64,000 bases of DNA from Mucilaginibacter galii (GTDB taxonomy: Bacteria > Bacteroidota > Bacteroidia > Sphingobacteriales > Sphingobacteriaceae), in the NCBI RefSeq assembly GCF_014635825.1, contig NZ_BMDO01000003.1, forward strand, positions 62,001 through 126,000, given 5' to 3'. Shown here one piece after another: positions 44,464 to 52,879 of this stretch. The first letter of the stretch is position 1. Each line of letters opens with the position of its first letter. The notes below the pieces were generated by a model. The model searched no databases and was not told where the DNA came from. It worked only from the letters and a program-made list of their open reading frames with translations. The position numbers and the translations under genes were made by a program.

Positions 44464-46293
44464 ATGAAGATATTAGACAATGCCGACGCAGGTGGGTTTG
44501 AAGTGCTTTTTCATGCCAACCCGCAGCCAATGTGGGTGTTTAATACGCATACGCTAAAAATTTTAGAGGTAAATGCCGCTGCTATAGAACGCTACGGTTA
44601 TTCAAAAGAAGAGTTTTTAACCAAGACCATAAGTGACTTAAGGCCGGCAGAAGATATACCTTTCCTTTATGAAATTTTACCATCTATAACGAACAATAAA
44701 ACAAACGAGCGCGAATTCAGGCATCTTACCAAACACGGTACGCTTCTTTTTGTCCACATCATCTCTTACCCTATTGATTTTAAAGGCATAAAGTCGCGTA
44801 TTGTATACGCCCGCAGCTTGGATGAGAAACGCGAACTGGCCGGTAAACTACAGCTTACACAAGAGCGCTTACTGCATATTCTCGAAAACACGGTACTGGG
44901 TTTCCTCCAACTTGATTTTGACTGGACGATAACTTACTGGAACAAATCGGCCGAGAGCCTGATTGGATATGATCGTGAGCAGGTGATGGGCAAAAACCTT
45001 TGGGAAGTTTTGCCCGAAATATTGCATTCCGACTTTCATGATTGCTTTTCAAAAGCCATGACCAATAGGGAAAATTTTGACTTTGTTGATTATTTCTGGC
45101 CTACGCAACGTTGGTTTATGTGTAATGCTTACCCGGCCGAAGGGGGCCTCATTGTACATTTTAGGGATATTACCAAACGAAAACTAACGCAGGAAAGCCT
45201 CCTCGAAAAAATTGACCAGCTTAAAGAGATCTCTTATTTAAACTCGCATGCTTTGCGTAAACCCATTGCCAGCCTTTTGGGGCTTACGCAATTAATATCT
45301 GCCGAAATGGTAGGCGCTGATGAGTATAAAGAAATTGCAGCATTGGTTAATGAGTGCAGCCTGGAGCTGGATGAGGTGGTAAAAGAGGTAAACCGTAAAG
45401 TAAGCAACGAGGATTACCTGCACCCGTTGGACAGGAGCATTGAAACTTTTGATTTCAATGCCTTTTTAACCGGTGTAGTTACCAAGTTACAAACGGTACA
45501 TACCAGCCATCAGCTTATAATAACCCACAATGTTGATCTGATATTTTACGGAAGCAGGCAGGGGATTGAAATATCGCTTAAATATTTGATAGATAATGCT
45601 ATAAAGTTTTCGCCCGGCGCAGGCAGCGTATATATCAAAACCGAACTCATCAACAATAATCTAATCCTTTCTATAAAAGATATGGGAGTGGGGATGGATG
45701 ATTTGCAGCTGCACCGGTTATTTATGCATATTAACCAGAAAAAGCACGTGAGCTTTGGTTCGGGGCTGCCCCGTATCAACGAGATATGCCGCCGCCATCA
45801 TGGCAATATCTGGATAGAAAGTGTGCCGGGAGAGGGCTCGGTATTTAGCTTAAGGTTTCCGCTTTCAAATTTAGCGGCATACAAGGCTACCGGTAAAACC
45901 GATTTTTCGATATTTCAAAATTCAAATATAGAAATTACCTTCGACGAAAGTTGCTATTGCCTGATGGTTAACTGGTTAGGCTTCCAAAACCGCAATACGG
46001 TAAAAGACGGCTGCAACCGAATGCTTTCTATGATGAAGCTGTACAATTGCACGCGCATATTGAACGATAACTCCAATGTGTTGGGGGGGTGGATGGAAGC
46101 CTGCGATTGGATCGTGAACAAATGGCTCCCGATAGCACAGCATACAGGATTAAAACATTTAGCCTGGGTATACTCACCCAGCACCTTCAGTAAGCTGTCT
46201 ACCATTTACACGCTAAGTAAATTTACCGGCGATATTGATACCAAAGCTTTTGACGATGCTGATAGCGCCTTGAATTGGCTGGATCAGCAATAA
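44464..46293 (+). CDS. PAS-PAS sensor histidine kinase with an extra C-terminal domain
   Basis: The 609-residue product has two PAS domains (about 10-120 and 130-240), a HisKA-like helix pair with SYLNSHALRKPIAS (H262), and a HATPase_c domain (about 330-467; N-box YLIDNAIKF, G1 DMGVGM). There is no membrane segment, so it is cytosolic. Residues 478-609 form a separate domain not found in ordinary kinases: VNWLGFQNRN, CTRILNDNSNVLGGWMEACDWIVNKW, GLKHLAWVYSPSTFSK. It resembles a stand-alone STAS/SpoIIAA-like domain seen in Bacteroidota, with low certainty. No response regulator is adjacent. Confidence 0.85.
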   Translation: MKILDNADAGGFEVLFHANPQPMWVFNTHTLKILEVNAAAIERYGYSKEEFLTKTISDLRPAEDIPFLYEILPSITNNKTNEREFRHLTKHGTLLFVHIISYPIDFKGIKSRIVYARSLDEKRELAGKLQLTQERLLHILENTVLGFLQLDFDWTITYWNKSAESLIGYDREQVMGKNLWEVLPEILHSDFHDCFSKAMTNRENFDFVDYFWPTQRWFMCNAYPAEGGLIVHFRDITKRKLTQESLLEKIDQLKEISYLNSHALRKPIASLLGLTQLISAEMVGADEYKEIAALVNECSLELDEVVKEVNRKVSNEDYLHPLDRSIETFDFNAFLTGVVTKLQTVHTSHQLIITHNVDLIFYGSRQGIEISLKYLIDNAIKFSPGAGSVYIKTELINNNLILSIKDMGVGMDDLQLHRLFMHINQKKHVSFGSGLPRINEICRRHHGNIWIESVPGEGSVFSLRFPLSNLAAYKATGKTDFSIFQNSNIEITFDESCYCLMVNWLGFQNRNTVKDGCNRMLSMMKLYNCTRILNDNSNVLGGWMEACDWIVNKWLPIAQHTGLKHLAWVYSPSTFSKLSTIYTLSKFTGDIDTKAFDDADSALNWLDQQ

Positions 46294-46301
46294 TTACCTT
46301 T

Positions 46302-46320
46302 ATTTAAACTTATTCTAAAT
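46302..46320. promoter_or_regulatory. Candidate iron-type operator 1
   Basis: ATTTAAAC-TTA-TTCTAAAT is an 8-3-8 imperfect palindrome ending 5 bases before the -33 element of the TonB receptor promoter. Its partner at 46361-46379 shares the TTA centre and the TCTAAAT half-site. A Fur-like regulator is inferred from the gene downstream. Confidence 0.5.
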
Positions 46321-46324
46321 AATA

Positions 46325-46355
46325 CTTGACATTGTGGAGATGTTCTCTATTTTTG
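46325..46355 (+). promoter_or_regulatory. Promoter of the iron-type TonB receptor gene
   Basis: CTTG (46325-46328), a 19-base spacer and TATTTTTG (46348-46355) match the Bacteroidota promoter consensus. The expected start is near 46359, giving a leader of about 27 bases to the ATG at 46386. Confidence 0.7.
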
Positions 46356-46360
46356 CAGTC

Positions 46361-46379
46361 ATATAGAATTAGTCTAAAT
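46361..46379. promoter_or_regulatory. Candidate iron-type operator 2
   Basis: ATATAGAA-TTA-GTCTAAAT is an 8-3-8 imperfect palindrome covering about +3 to +21 of the predicted transcript. Together with the upstream site it brackets the promoter. Confidence 0.5.
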
Positions 46380-46385
46380 AAACAC

Positions 46386-48890
46386 ATGAAAAAACTTTAC
46401 GCAATTTTAATGTTTTTAACGCTCCTCGCCAATGCTGTTATGGCAAACGAGGAGATTGAGAAAAACGGAAGTATCCGCGGACATATTCAGTCGAGTGATG
46501 GAAAGGCGGCTGCCTACGTTACTGTAAGCCTTAAAAATACGAACAAAAGTACCATGACCGATGAGGACGGAAACTTCCGCCTGGGCGGTATTAAACCGGG
46601 TACCTATATTTTGCATATATCGCACGTAGGCCTTAACACAGAAGAGCAGCGCGTAGTAATTGCCGATGGTAAAGAAACAGAAACTACCATTATTCTTAGT
46701 GAGAGTGCCGCGCAATTAAATGAGGTGGTTGTTTCAAGATCTCATGGTCAAAACCGTCCCGTTAAGGTTGGAAAATCCGGATTACGCCCTTTAGATATCC
46801 CTCAGGGTATTCAAATTATCGACAGCACTGTAATTGCCGATCAACAAATTAACCGCCTGACCGATGTTATCAAAAATATTAACGGTATTGCATTGGGCGA
46901 AAACCGCGGGTCGGTTAACGAAACTTTCAGCGCCCGCGGCTATAGCTTAGGTGCCAATAACGTATTCAAAAATGGTGCACGTACCTCGTTGGGTGGATCG
47001 CTCGAGGCCAGTACGCTGGAATCTGTTGAGGTACTTAAAGGCAGCGCAGCACTTTTATATGGTGGTGTAACCGGTGGTGCTGTGGTGAACCTGGTCACTA
47101 AAAAGCCTAAGTTTAATTGGGGTGGCGAGGTGAGCATGCGTGCAGGCAGCTATGGTTTTTACAAACCAATTGTAGACGTTTACGGTCCTATCAGCAAGAA
47201 TATCGCTTTCAGGGTTATTGCTACTAAAGAAAATGCTAACAGCTTTAGAGATGTAGTAAAAACCGACCGATTTTACATCAACCCATCTTTGTTGTACAAG
47301 ATAAGTGATAAAACAGAATTGCTGGTGCAAGGCGATTACTTGAAAAGTAATTATACACCAGATTTTGGTATCGGTACCGTGTTTGGCGGACAAATTCCTG
47401 ATATTGGCCGGAGCGCTTACCTGAACGTTCCTTACGCATACAACCGTACCAAGACCGGTACTGCGCAAGCTAACTTTACACACCGTTTTAGCGATGTATG
47501 GAAGCTGAACGTAATAGCGGCTTACCAGTCTTACAACCGTAACTACTTTGGTGCCGAGCGGCCACAAGGTGGAACTATTGCTGCACCGTCCAGCATATCG
47601 CAACGCGCGCTAACCCGTTCTAAAAACCAGGAGTACACCTACAATCAGCAAATTAACCTGACCGGTGCTGCTCAAACCGGCTCTATTAAACATACTTTCT
47701 TAATTGGCGCCGATGCAGATCAATCAAGAACAACCAGTTACGCCTTTAAGTATGGTGATGCATCAACTTCGCCAACGAGTTTGAGTTTACCAACTTTTGA
47801 TATCCTCAATCCGGCTACGTATGCAGTTAGCTCTGATGTTCCTTACACCCGCATTTATCAAAACACATTTACCCCGGTATACCGTATGGGTGCATTTGTG
47901 CAAGATTTGATTGAGATAACAGATAAATTTAAGGTATTGGCAGGCGTAAGGTACACCTGGCAAAAACAGCCAAGGGCAAGTACTTATAATGAAGACACAC
48001 GTGTAACTACGGTTCCGGTTAATGCTACGTTCCCATCGCTTAATAAGGCCAAAATTGATAAAGCGTTTTCGCCGAAAATCGGGTTAATCTATCAGCCGTT
48101 AACCAATACTTCGCTTTATGCAAGCTATGCTAATAACTTTACGGTTAATACCGGCGTAGATATTTTTGGAGCGCCATTACAGCCTTCCATTATAGACCAG
48201 TACGAAGTGGGCGTAAAAAACGACCTTTTAAATGGTAAATTATCTGTAAATGTTACCGCGTACAGAATTAAAAATAACCGCTTTGTTCAAACAGCGCTGC
48301 TTACTGCCGACGGCAAAACCAATACCGACAATAATATTAGAGAGTTTAGCGGTAAAACTATTAGCGATGGTTTAGAGGTAGACATTACCGGCAGGTTGTC
48401 AAGCAATGTTTATTTTCTGGCTGGTTATTCTTATAACTTTATACGTTATACTTCCACTCCGCCAATTGTTACAACTACGACTCCTCCTACGCCTGCTAAT
48501 CCAAATGGAACAACAACCACGACTGCAGGTATTACCGAAGGTGAACGCATAGTAGGCAGTGTACCCCACACGGCTAATGGTACTGTATTTTACACCTTTA
48601 ACCGGGGCGATTTAAAGGGTTTGAAACTGGGATTATCGGGCTTTTTTACAGGAGCTCGTAGTAGCGGGTTTAATACTTTAAAAACCGGATTATCAAGAGG
48701 AGCCCCTGTTCAGTTGGACGGTTATACCACATTGGATGTTTCTGCCGGTTACACGTTCAAAAGAAAGCTGTCTTTATTAGCTAAGCTTAGCAACATTACC
48801 AATGAGCTTAACTACCTGGTACATGAAAATTACAGTGTAAACCCGATACCGCCGCGTATGGTGTCTGCAACATTATCTTATAAATTCTAA
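46386..48890 (+). CDS. TonB-dependent siderophore receptor
   Basis: From the ATG at 46386 the 834-residue product has a signal peptide (MKKLYAILMFLTLLANAVMA), a carboxypeptidase-regulatory-like domain (about 27-110, GSIRGHIQSSDGKAAAYVTV), a plug (about 120-235: GIQIIDSTVIADQQ, FSARGYSLGANNVFKNGAR, LKGSAALLYGGVTGGAVVN) and a barrel ending in ATLSYKF. The plug and DVIKNINGIALGENRG segment match siderophore-type receptors. Candidate iron boxes flank its promoter. The start at 46326 in the same frame would lie upstream of the promoter and is rejected. A strong terminator follows. Confidence 0.92.
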   Translation: MKKLYAILMFLTLLANAVMANEEIEKNGSIRGHIQSSDGKAAAYVTVSLKNTNKSTMTDEDGNFRLGGIKPGTYILHISHVGLNTEEQRVVIADGKETETTIILSESAAQLNEVVVSRSHGQNRPVKVGKSGLRPLDIPQGIQIIDSTVIADQQINRLTDVIKNINGIALGENRGSVNETFSARGYSLGANNVFKNGARTSLGGSLEASTLESVEVLKGSAALLYGGVTGGAVVNLVTKKPKFNWGGEVSMRAGSYGFYKPIVDVYGPISKNIAFRVIATKENANSFRDVVKTDRFYINPSLLYKISDKTELLVQGDYLKSNYTPDFGIGTVFGGQIPDIGRSAYLNVPYAYNRTKTGTAQANFTHRFSDVWKLNVIAAYQSYNRNYFGAERPQGGTIAAPSSISQRALTRSKNQEYTYNQQINLTGAAQTGSIKHTFLIGADADQSRTTSYAFKYGDASTSPTSLSLPTFDILNPATYAVSSDVPYTRIYQNTFTPVYRMGAFVQDLIEITDKFKVLAGVRYTWQKQPRASTYNEDTRVTTVPVNATFPSLNKAKIDKAFSPKIGLIYQPLTNTSLYASYANNFTVNTGVDIFGAPLQPSIIDQYEVGVKNDLLNGKLSVNVTAYRIKNNRFVQTALLTADGKTNTDNNIREFSGKTISDGLEVDITGRLSSNVYFLAGYSYNFIRYTSTPPIVTTTTPPTPANPNGTTTTTAGITEGERIVGSVPHTANGTVFYTFNRGDLKGLKLGLSGFFTGARSSGFNTLKTGLSRGAPVQLDGYTTLDVSAGYTFKRKLSLLAKLSNITNELNYLVHENYSVNPIPPRMVSATLSYKF

Positions 48891-48908
48891 TCGTTAAATA
48901 GTTTTCTT

Positions 48909-48940
48909 AAAAGCCGGGTGCAGAAATGCGCCCGGCTTTT
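48909..48940 (+). terminator. Intrinsic terminator of the siderophore receptor gene
   Basis: AAAAGCCGGG (48909-48918) and CCCGGCTTTT (48931-48940) form a perfect 10-bp stem around a 12-base loop. A T-run follows, 19 bases after the stop. Confidence 0.9.
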
Positions 48941-49014
48941 TGTATTTGAAATATAGCCGTAGCTAAGCTTTAGTTAGAAGAATTTGTAGATTTACCTCTG
49001 CCAAAACATAAACC

Positions 49015-49746
49015 ATGTATTCGTTACCCAAATTATTGCTGCTTATACTTTTAACGGTATGTTGCACTTGCGCCGCGGCGAAAACCAGGGTTTTAATATT
49101 CAGTAAAACCGCAGGATTTCATCATAAATCTATAGCACCGGGAATTGCGGCTATCCAGGTGTTAGGGAAGCAAAACGGATTTGATACTGATACCATTACA
49201 GATGCGGGAAAGTTTACTTATGCTAATCTTAAGAAGTATGCCGCAGTAATATTCCTGAATACCACGGGCAATGTATTGGATGACGTGCAGCAGGCAGCGT
49301 TTCAAAAGTACATACGCTCGGGCAAGGGTTTTGTAGGGGTACATGCCGCTACCGATACCGAGTTTGACTGGCCATGGTACGGGCAGCTGGCCGGCGCTTA
49401 TTTCAGCGATCATCCAAAGGTGCAGCAGGCAATGTTGCAGGTAGTTGAGCCTGTTAATGTGTTTACACAGCACTTACCGGCACAGTGGACTAAAACCGAT
49501 GAGTGGTATAACTTTAAATGGATATCGGACAAGTTGCATGTTGTTTTAACCGTAGAAGAAAGCAGTTATACCGGTGGTAAAAATGGCGCTAAACATCCTA
49601 TAAGCTGGTACCAGGAGTTTGACGGTGGCCGTGCATTCACCACAGCGTTGGGCCATACAGACGAGTCTTACACCGATCCGCTGTTTTTACAGCACCTGCT
49701 TGCAGGAATTAAATATGCTGCCGGAAAATATAAAGCCGTAAATTAA
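49015..49746 (+). CDS. ThuA domain-containing secreted protein
   Basis: The 243-residue product has a signal peptide (about 1-22) and a ThuA (class I glutamine-amidotransferase-like) domain: KTRVLIFSKTAGFHHKSIAPG, VFLNTTGNVLDDVQQAAF, GFVGVHAATDTEFDWPWYGQLAGAYFSDHP and GGRAFTTALGHTDESYTDP. ThuA proteins act in disaccharide metabolism in Rhizobium; periplasmic members in Bacteroidota probably take part in sugar conversion. The catalytic Cys of true amidotransferases is not present. Its stop overlaps the end of the convergent reductase gene by 4 bases. Confidence 0.9.
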   Translation: MYSLPKLLLLILLTVCCTCAAAKTRVLIFSKTAGFHHKSIAPGIAAIQVLGKQNGFDTDTITDAGKFTYANLKKYAAVIFLNTTGNVLDDVQQAAFQKYIRSGKGFVGVHAATDTEFDWPWYGQLAGAYFSDHPKVQQAMLQVVEPVNVFTQHLPAQWTKTDEWYNFKWISDKLHVVLTVEESSYTGGKNGAKHPISWYQEFDGGRAFTTALGHTDESYTDPLFLQHLLAGIKYAAGKYKAVN

Positions 49747-50744
49747 AGATTATCGTGTACCAGTACGTAACGGCCTTTGGCTTGTCCGTTAAGCAGTTTA
49801 TCTAATACGGAAGGGAGTTCTGGTAAGGTTATTTCGCTGGCCAGTTCGTTCAGGTTATCAGGTTTCCAACCTGTTGAAAGCAGTTGCCATACTTGTTTCC
49901 TTATATCAGAAGGCGTATGTACTGAGTCTATACCGGCCAAGCTAACGCCTCGCAATATAAATGGAAATATACTGGTATTAATATCAAGTGAGGTGAGCAT
50001 ACCACAGCAGGTAACTATACCTCCGTAGCTCATAGCTTTCAGCATACCCGATAGGATGGTACCTCCACAAGTGTCAATACCTGCTGCGAAGGCAGGGGTA
50101 CACAAGGCTTTAGTATCATAGGTTTGAATAAATTGCTCGCGACTAACAATTTGAGTTGCACCTAAGGTATTAAGTAAATACTGCTCATCGTTTTTACCGG
50201 TTATAGCCGTTACCTTAAAACCAAGCTTATGTAAAATAGCTATGGCAATACTGCCTACGCCTCCCGTTGCGCCGCTTACAGCTACCGACCCTTTGCCTGG
50301 ACTAATCCCTGAATCTAATAATCTATAAATAGATAACCCTGCCGTTAAGCCAGCTGTACCGTAACACATCACATCTTTTAAACTGAGGCCTTTAGGCAGG
50401 TGCGTGGCCCATTTTGCAGGGATGCTGATGTATTGGCTAAAACCACCCCAGGTATTCATGCCCAGGTCGTACCCGGTAATAAAAACTTCATCGCCAAGCG
50501 TAAAACTTTGGGTTTTAGATTTAACTACAATGCCGGCTGCATCTATGCCGGGTACATGCGGAAACCTGCGGGTTACACCCCTGTTTCCGGAGGCTGAGAG
50601 TGCGTCTTTATAGTTTACAGAGGAGTAACAAACCTTAATTAGTAGTTCATTATCAGGAAGTTGATCTGTTTTTAACTGCTTAATTTCTTTTACAAATTTA
50701 CCGTCCCTTTCGGTTATCAATAAAGCATTAAACACACTGTTCAT
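49743..50744 (-). CDS. YhdH/AcuI-like quinone oxidoreductase (acrylyl-CoA reductase-like)
   Basis: The 333-residue product is a zinc-free medium-chain dehydrogenase/reductase: NELLIKVCYSSVNYKDALS, FPHVPGIDAAGIV, GWGGFSQYISIPA-like NTWGGFSQYISIPA, YGTAGLTAGLSIYRLL and the nucleotide-binding VSGATGGVGSIAIAILHKLGF. The set is typical of the YhdH/YhfP/AcuI group, which reduces acrylyl-CoA and other activated alkenes with NADPH. The last 4 bases overlap the ThuA gene (convergent). A perfect 8-bp inverted repeat lies 45 bases upstream of its start. Confidence 0.88.
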   Translation of the reverse strand: MNSVFNALLITERDGKFVKEIKQLKTDQLPDNELLIKVCYSSVNYKDALSASGNRGVTRRFPHVPGIDAAGIVVKSKTQSFTLGDEVFITGYDLGMNTWGGFSQYISIPAKWATHLPKGLSLKDVMCYGTAGLTAGLSIYRLLDSGISPGKGSVAVSGATGGVGSIAIAILHKLGFKVTAITGKNDEQYLLNTLGATQIVSREQFIQTYDTKALCTPAFAAGIDTCGGTILSGMLKAMSYGGIVTCCGMLTSLDINTSIFPFILRGVSLAGIDSVHTPSDIRKQVWQLLSTGWKPDNLNELASEITLPELPSVLDKLLNGQAKGRYVLVHDNL

Positions 50745-50788
50745 CTTGGTAATTGGTTAACTAACGGTAAAAGAACGTATAAAACTCG

Positions 50789-50810
50789 TAACAATAGTGT
50801 TATATTGTTA
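50789..50810. promoter_or_regulatory. Candidate operator upstream of the AcuI-like gene
   Basis: TAACAATA (50789-50796) and TATTGTTA (50803-50810) are perfect 8-base arms with a 6-base spacer. It is 45-66 bases upstream of the reductase start on the minus strand, a usual place for a dimeric repressor site. No regulator gene is adjacent. The rest of the gap to 51001 is AT-rich with no other visible signal. Confidence 0.4.
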
Positions 50811-51001
50811 AATAATACCTAATGATATAGTTTTGACAGTTTAATGCTTTTAAAAAATATCTAATTAAAAATAAAATATAGAAACGCGGCTTCGTGAAAT
50901 CATCATGAAATTTCTGCTGATAACTTACGTAAAAATGCTATGAATAACACCACATAACAGCAATGTTACCTGTAAACAGTGTTTCTGTTATATTATAAAA
51001 T

Positions 51002-52240
51002 TTACATGCTTTTATTACGTGATGCCGTTTGCGGCAGGCTAACAATAAACGTAGTGCCATTACCCAACTCTGAAGTGATTTGCAGAGTGCCTTTCAAGCC
51101 ATCAATCAGGTGCTTTACCAGCGCAAGACCAAAGCCATAGCCTTGTTCGCCACTAGTACCGTTGGTGGTTTCGCCTTTGCCTTCTAAAATTTGCTGTATC
51201 TTCTCGGCACTGATGCCTACGCCGGTATCAGTTACCTGTATTTTCAGGGTATTATGAGCTTGAGGCACTACCTCTAAACCCAGGTTAACGGTTACTTTAC
51301 CGCCGGCCGGGGTAAATTTCATGGCATTGGAAATGATGTTTCCTATAATTTGCAGCAGTTTGTTCTTTGAAAATGGGATAGCCTGGGTATCGGCATGCGT
51401 AAAGATCTCGAATGTTATCTTTTTATTAACTGCTTGCGGCGCGTATAATTTAATGAGCTTTTCTTTTAAAGCCAACTGGTTAAATTCATCACTGCCCAAA
51501 GCGGCTATCTGGCTTTTTGGCCGGCTATCTATGCTCAATATCTCATCGGCAAGTTCAAGTATTGAATGGCCACTCTTTTGAATCAGGTTAATAAACTCCA
51601 GTACCTCATCCATCGTATTTTCCTCACCCTGCTCGCTAATAATGCGGGCCAGGCCAATTATGCCGCCCAGCGGTCCTCTGATGTCGTGAGCCACACGGCG
51701 CTGGTTCTCATTTACTTCGCTTACTTGGGTGCGTAGGTTTTCCAGCATTCGCAGGGCGTTCAAGCGGTTTACAATTTCATCGGCAATAATTTTGAGCATC
51801 TCTACCTTTTCCGGGGTAAGCTGGCGGGTTTGAGTATCTAAAACGCAAAGTGCCCCTAAATGACTGCCATTGTTGGCCTTTAGCGGAACACCGTAATAAT
51901 AGCGTAAACCAGGATTATCGGTTACGTAAAACTTGTCTTTAAAACGTATATCTGCCGAAAGATCCTTAACTTCAAATTCATCTCTCTCCACAATAGTATA
52001 CTGGCAAACCGAGTCTTCGCGGTCCATCTGGTCAATTTCCAATCCATGATTGGCAATGGTCCACTGGGTAAGCGAGTCTATGAGGTTAACCATAGAAATA
52101 TCGGTACCTGCAATTTTTGCGGCAAGCACGCTTAAACTTTTAAGGTTATCGTTCAACCCAGAATAATCCAGATCCAGGTCAGACAAGGTTTTTAATCTTT
52201 CCAGCTCATTGGCAGGCATCGGCAGTATTAAATCAGTCAT
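51002..52240 (-). CDS. GAF sensor histidine kinase
   Basis: The 412-residue cytosolic kinase has a GAF domain (about 20-165, with YYYGVPLKANNGSHLGALCVLD), a HisKA helix pair with ENQRRVAHDIRGPLGGIIGLARI (H185) and a HATPase_c domain (about 245-405; IIGNIISNAMKFTPAGG, DTGVGIS, GYGFGLALVKHLIDGLKG). The GAF domain may sense redox, light or small molecules; no bilin Cys is obvious. There is no response regulator next to it. It is divergent from yjbQ over a 131-base gap. Confidence 0.93.
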   Translation of the reverse strand: MTDLILPMPANELERLKTLSDLDLDYSGLNDNLKSLSVLAAKIAGTDISMVNLIDSLTQWTIANHGLEIDQMDREDSVCQYTIVERDEFEVKDLSADIRFKDKFYVTDNPGLRYYYGVPLKANNGSHLGALCVLDTQTRQLTPEKVEMLKIIADEIVNRLNALRMLENLRTQVSEVNENQRRVAHDIRGPLGGIIGLARIISEQGEENTMDEVLEFINLIQKSGHSILELADEILSIDSRPKSQIAALGSDEFNQLALKEKLIKLYAPQAVNKKITFEIFTHADTQAIPFSKNKLLQIIGNIISNAMKFTPAGGKVTVNLGLEVVPQAHNTLKIQVTDTGVGISAEKIQQILEGKGETTNGTSGEQGYGFGLALVKHLIDGLKGTLQITSELGNGTTFIVSLPQTASRNKSM

Positions 52241-52371
52241 ATTGGTTAGCTTCAGATAAAATCAGTTAGAAGAATCGTTACTTCAAATATTACACCTTTT
52301 ACTTATCTTAAATCAAAAAGTTATATAAAAGTGTATTATATACTTATTCAAGATAAAACCACCTCGTACAC

Positions 52372-52794
52372 ATGAAAATATATCAGCAACAACTGCAGCT
52401 CAGGGCACGGGCGCGTGGGTTTCATTTAATCACAGCCGAGGTGTTGCACAGCTTTCCGCAAATAAGCGAAATACGTATGGGTATGTGCCAGGTATTTATC
52501 CAGCACACATCGGCATCGCTTACGGTAAACGAGAATGCCGACCCGACAGTACGGCAAGATTTTGAAATGTACTTTAATAAGGCGGTACCCGAAAACGACC
52601 CCGATTACCTGCACGACTACGAAGGCTCCGACGATATGCCTGCTCATTTAAAAGCGGCTATGCTGGGCTTTTCGGTAATGTTGCCCATACGTAACGGTAA
52701 GCTGGCGCTGGGTACTTGGCAGGGCATTTACCTGTGCGAACACCGCGACCACGGCGGCCCGCGTAACCTCATGATTACTGCTTGGGGCGAGTAA
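52372..52794 (+). CDS. yjbQ: YjbQ family (UPF0047) protein, secondary thiamine-phosphate synthase type
   Basis: The 140-residue product has the UPF0047 pattern: CQVFIQHTSASLTVNENADPTVRQDFEMYF, HDYEGSDDMPAHLKAAMLG and LGTWQGIYLCEHRDHGGPRNLMIT. The conserved His and Cys residues form a metal or phosphate site in solved members. Weak thiamine-phosphate synthase activity is reported for YjbQ; the true role is unsettled. Full length. It stands between a kinase and a glycosidase with no obvious functional link. Confidence 0.92.
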   Translation: MKIYQQQLQLRARARGFHLITAEVLHSFPQISEIRMGMCQVFIQHTSASLTVNENADPTVRQDFEMYFNKAVPENDPDYLHDYEGSDDMPAHLKAAMLGFSVMLPIRNGKLALGTWQGIYLCEHRDHGGPRNLMITAWGE

Positions 52795-52879
52795 TTAGTG
52801 GGGATAGCTGCCAAGTCGTTATTAAACATCCCATGTGCCTTGTCCGTATAAAGCAAAACTTTATATTTTTACTGCCTGT

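Noticed and set aside
46326..46385. Longer N-terminus for the siderophore receptor
   Set aside because: It lies over the promoter and would put 20 residues before a normal signal peptide.
47055..47603. 182-codon minus-strand frame inside the siderophore receptor gene
   Set aside because: It is the antisense shadow of a clear receptor gene and has no promoter or family resemblance.
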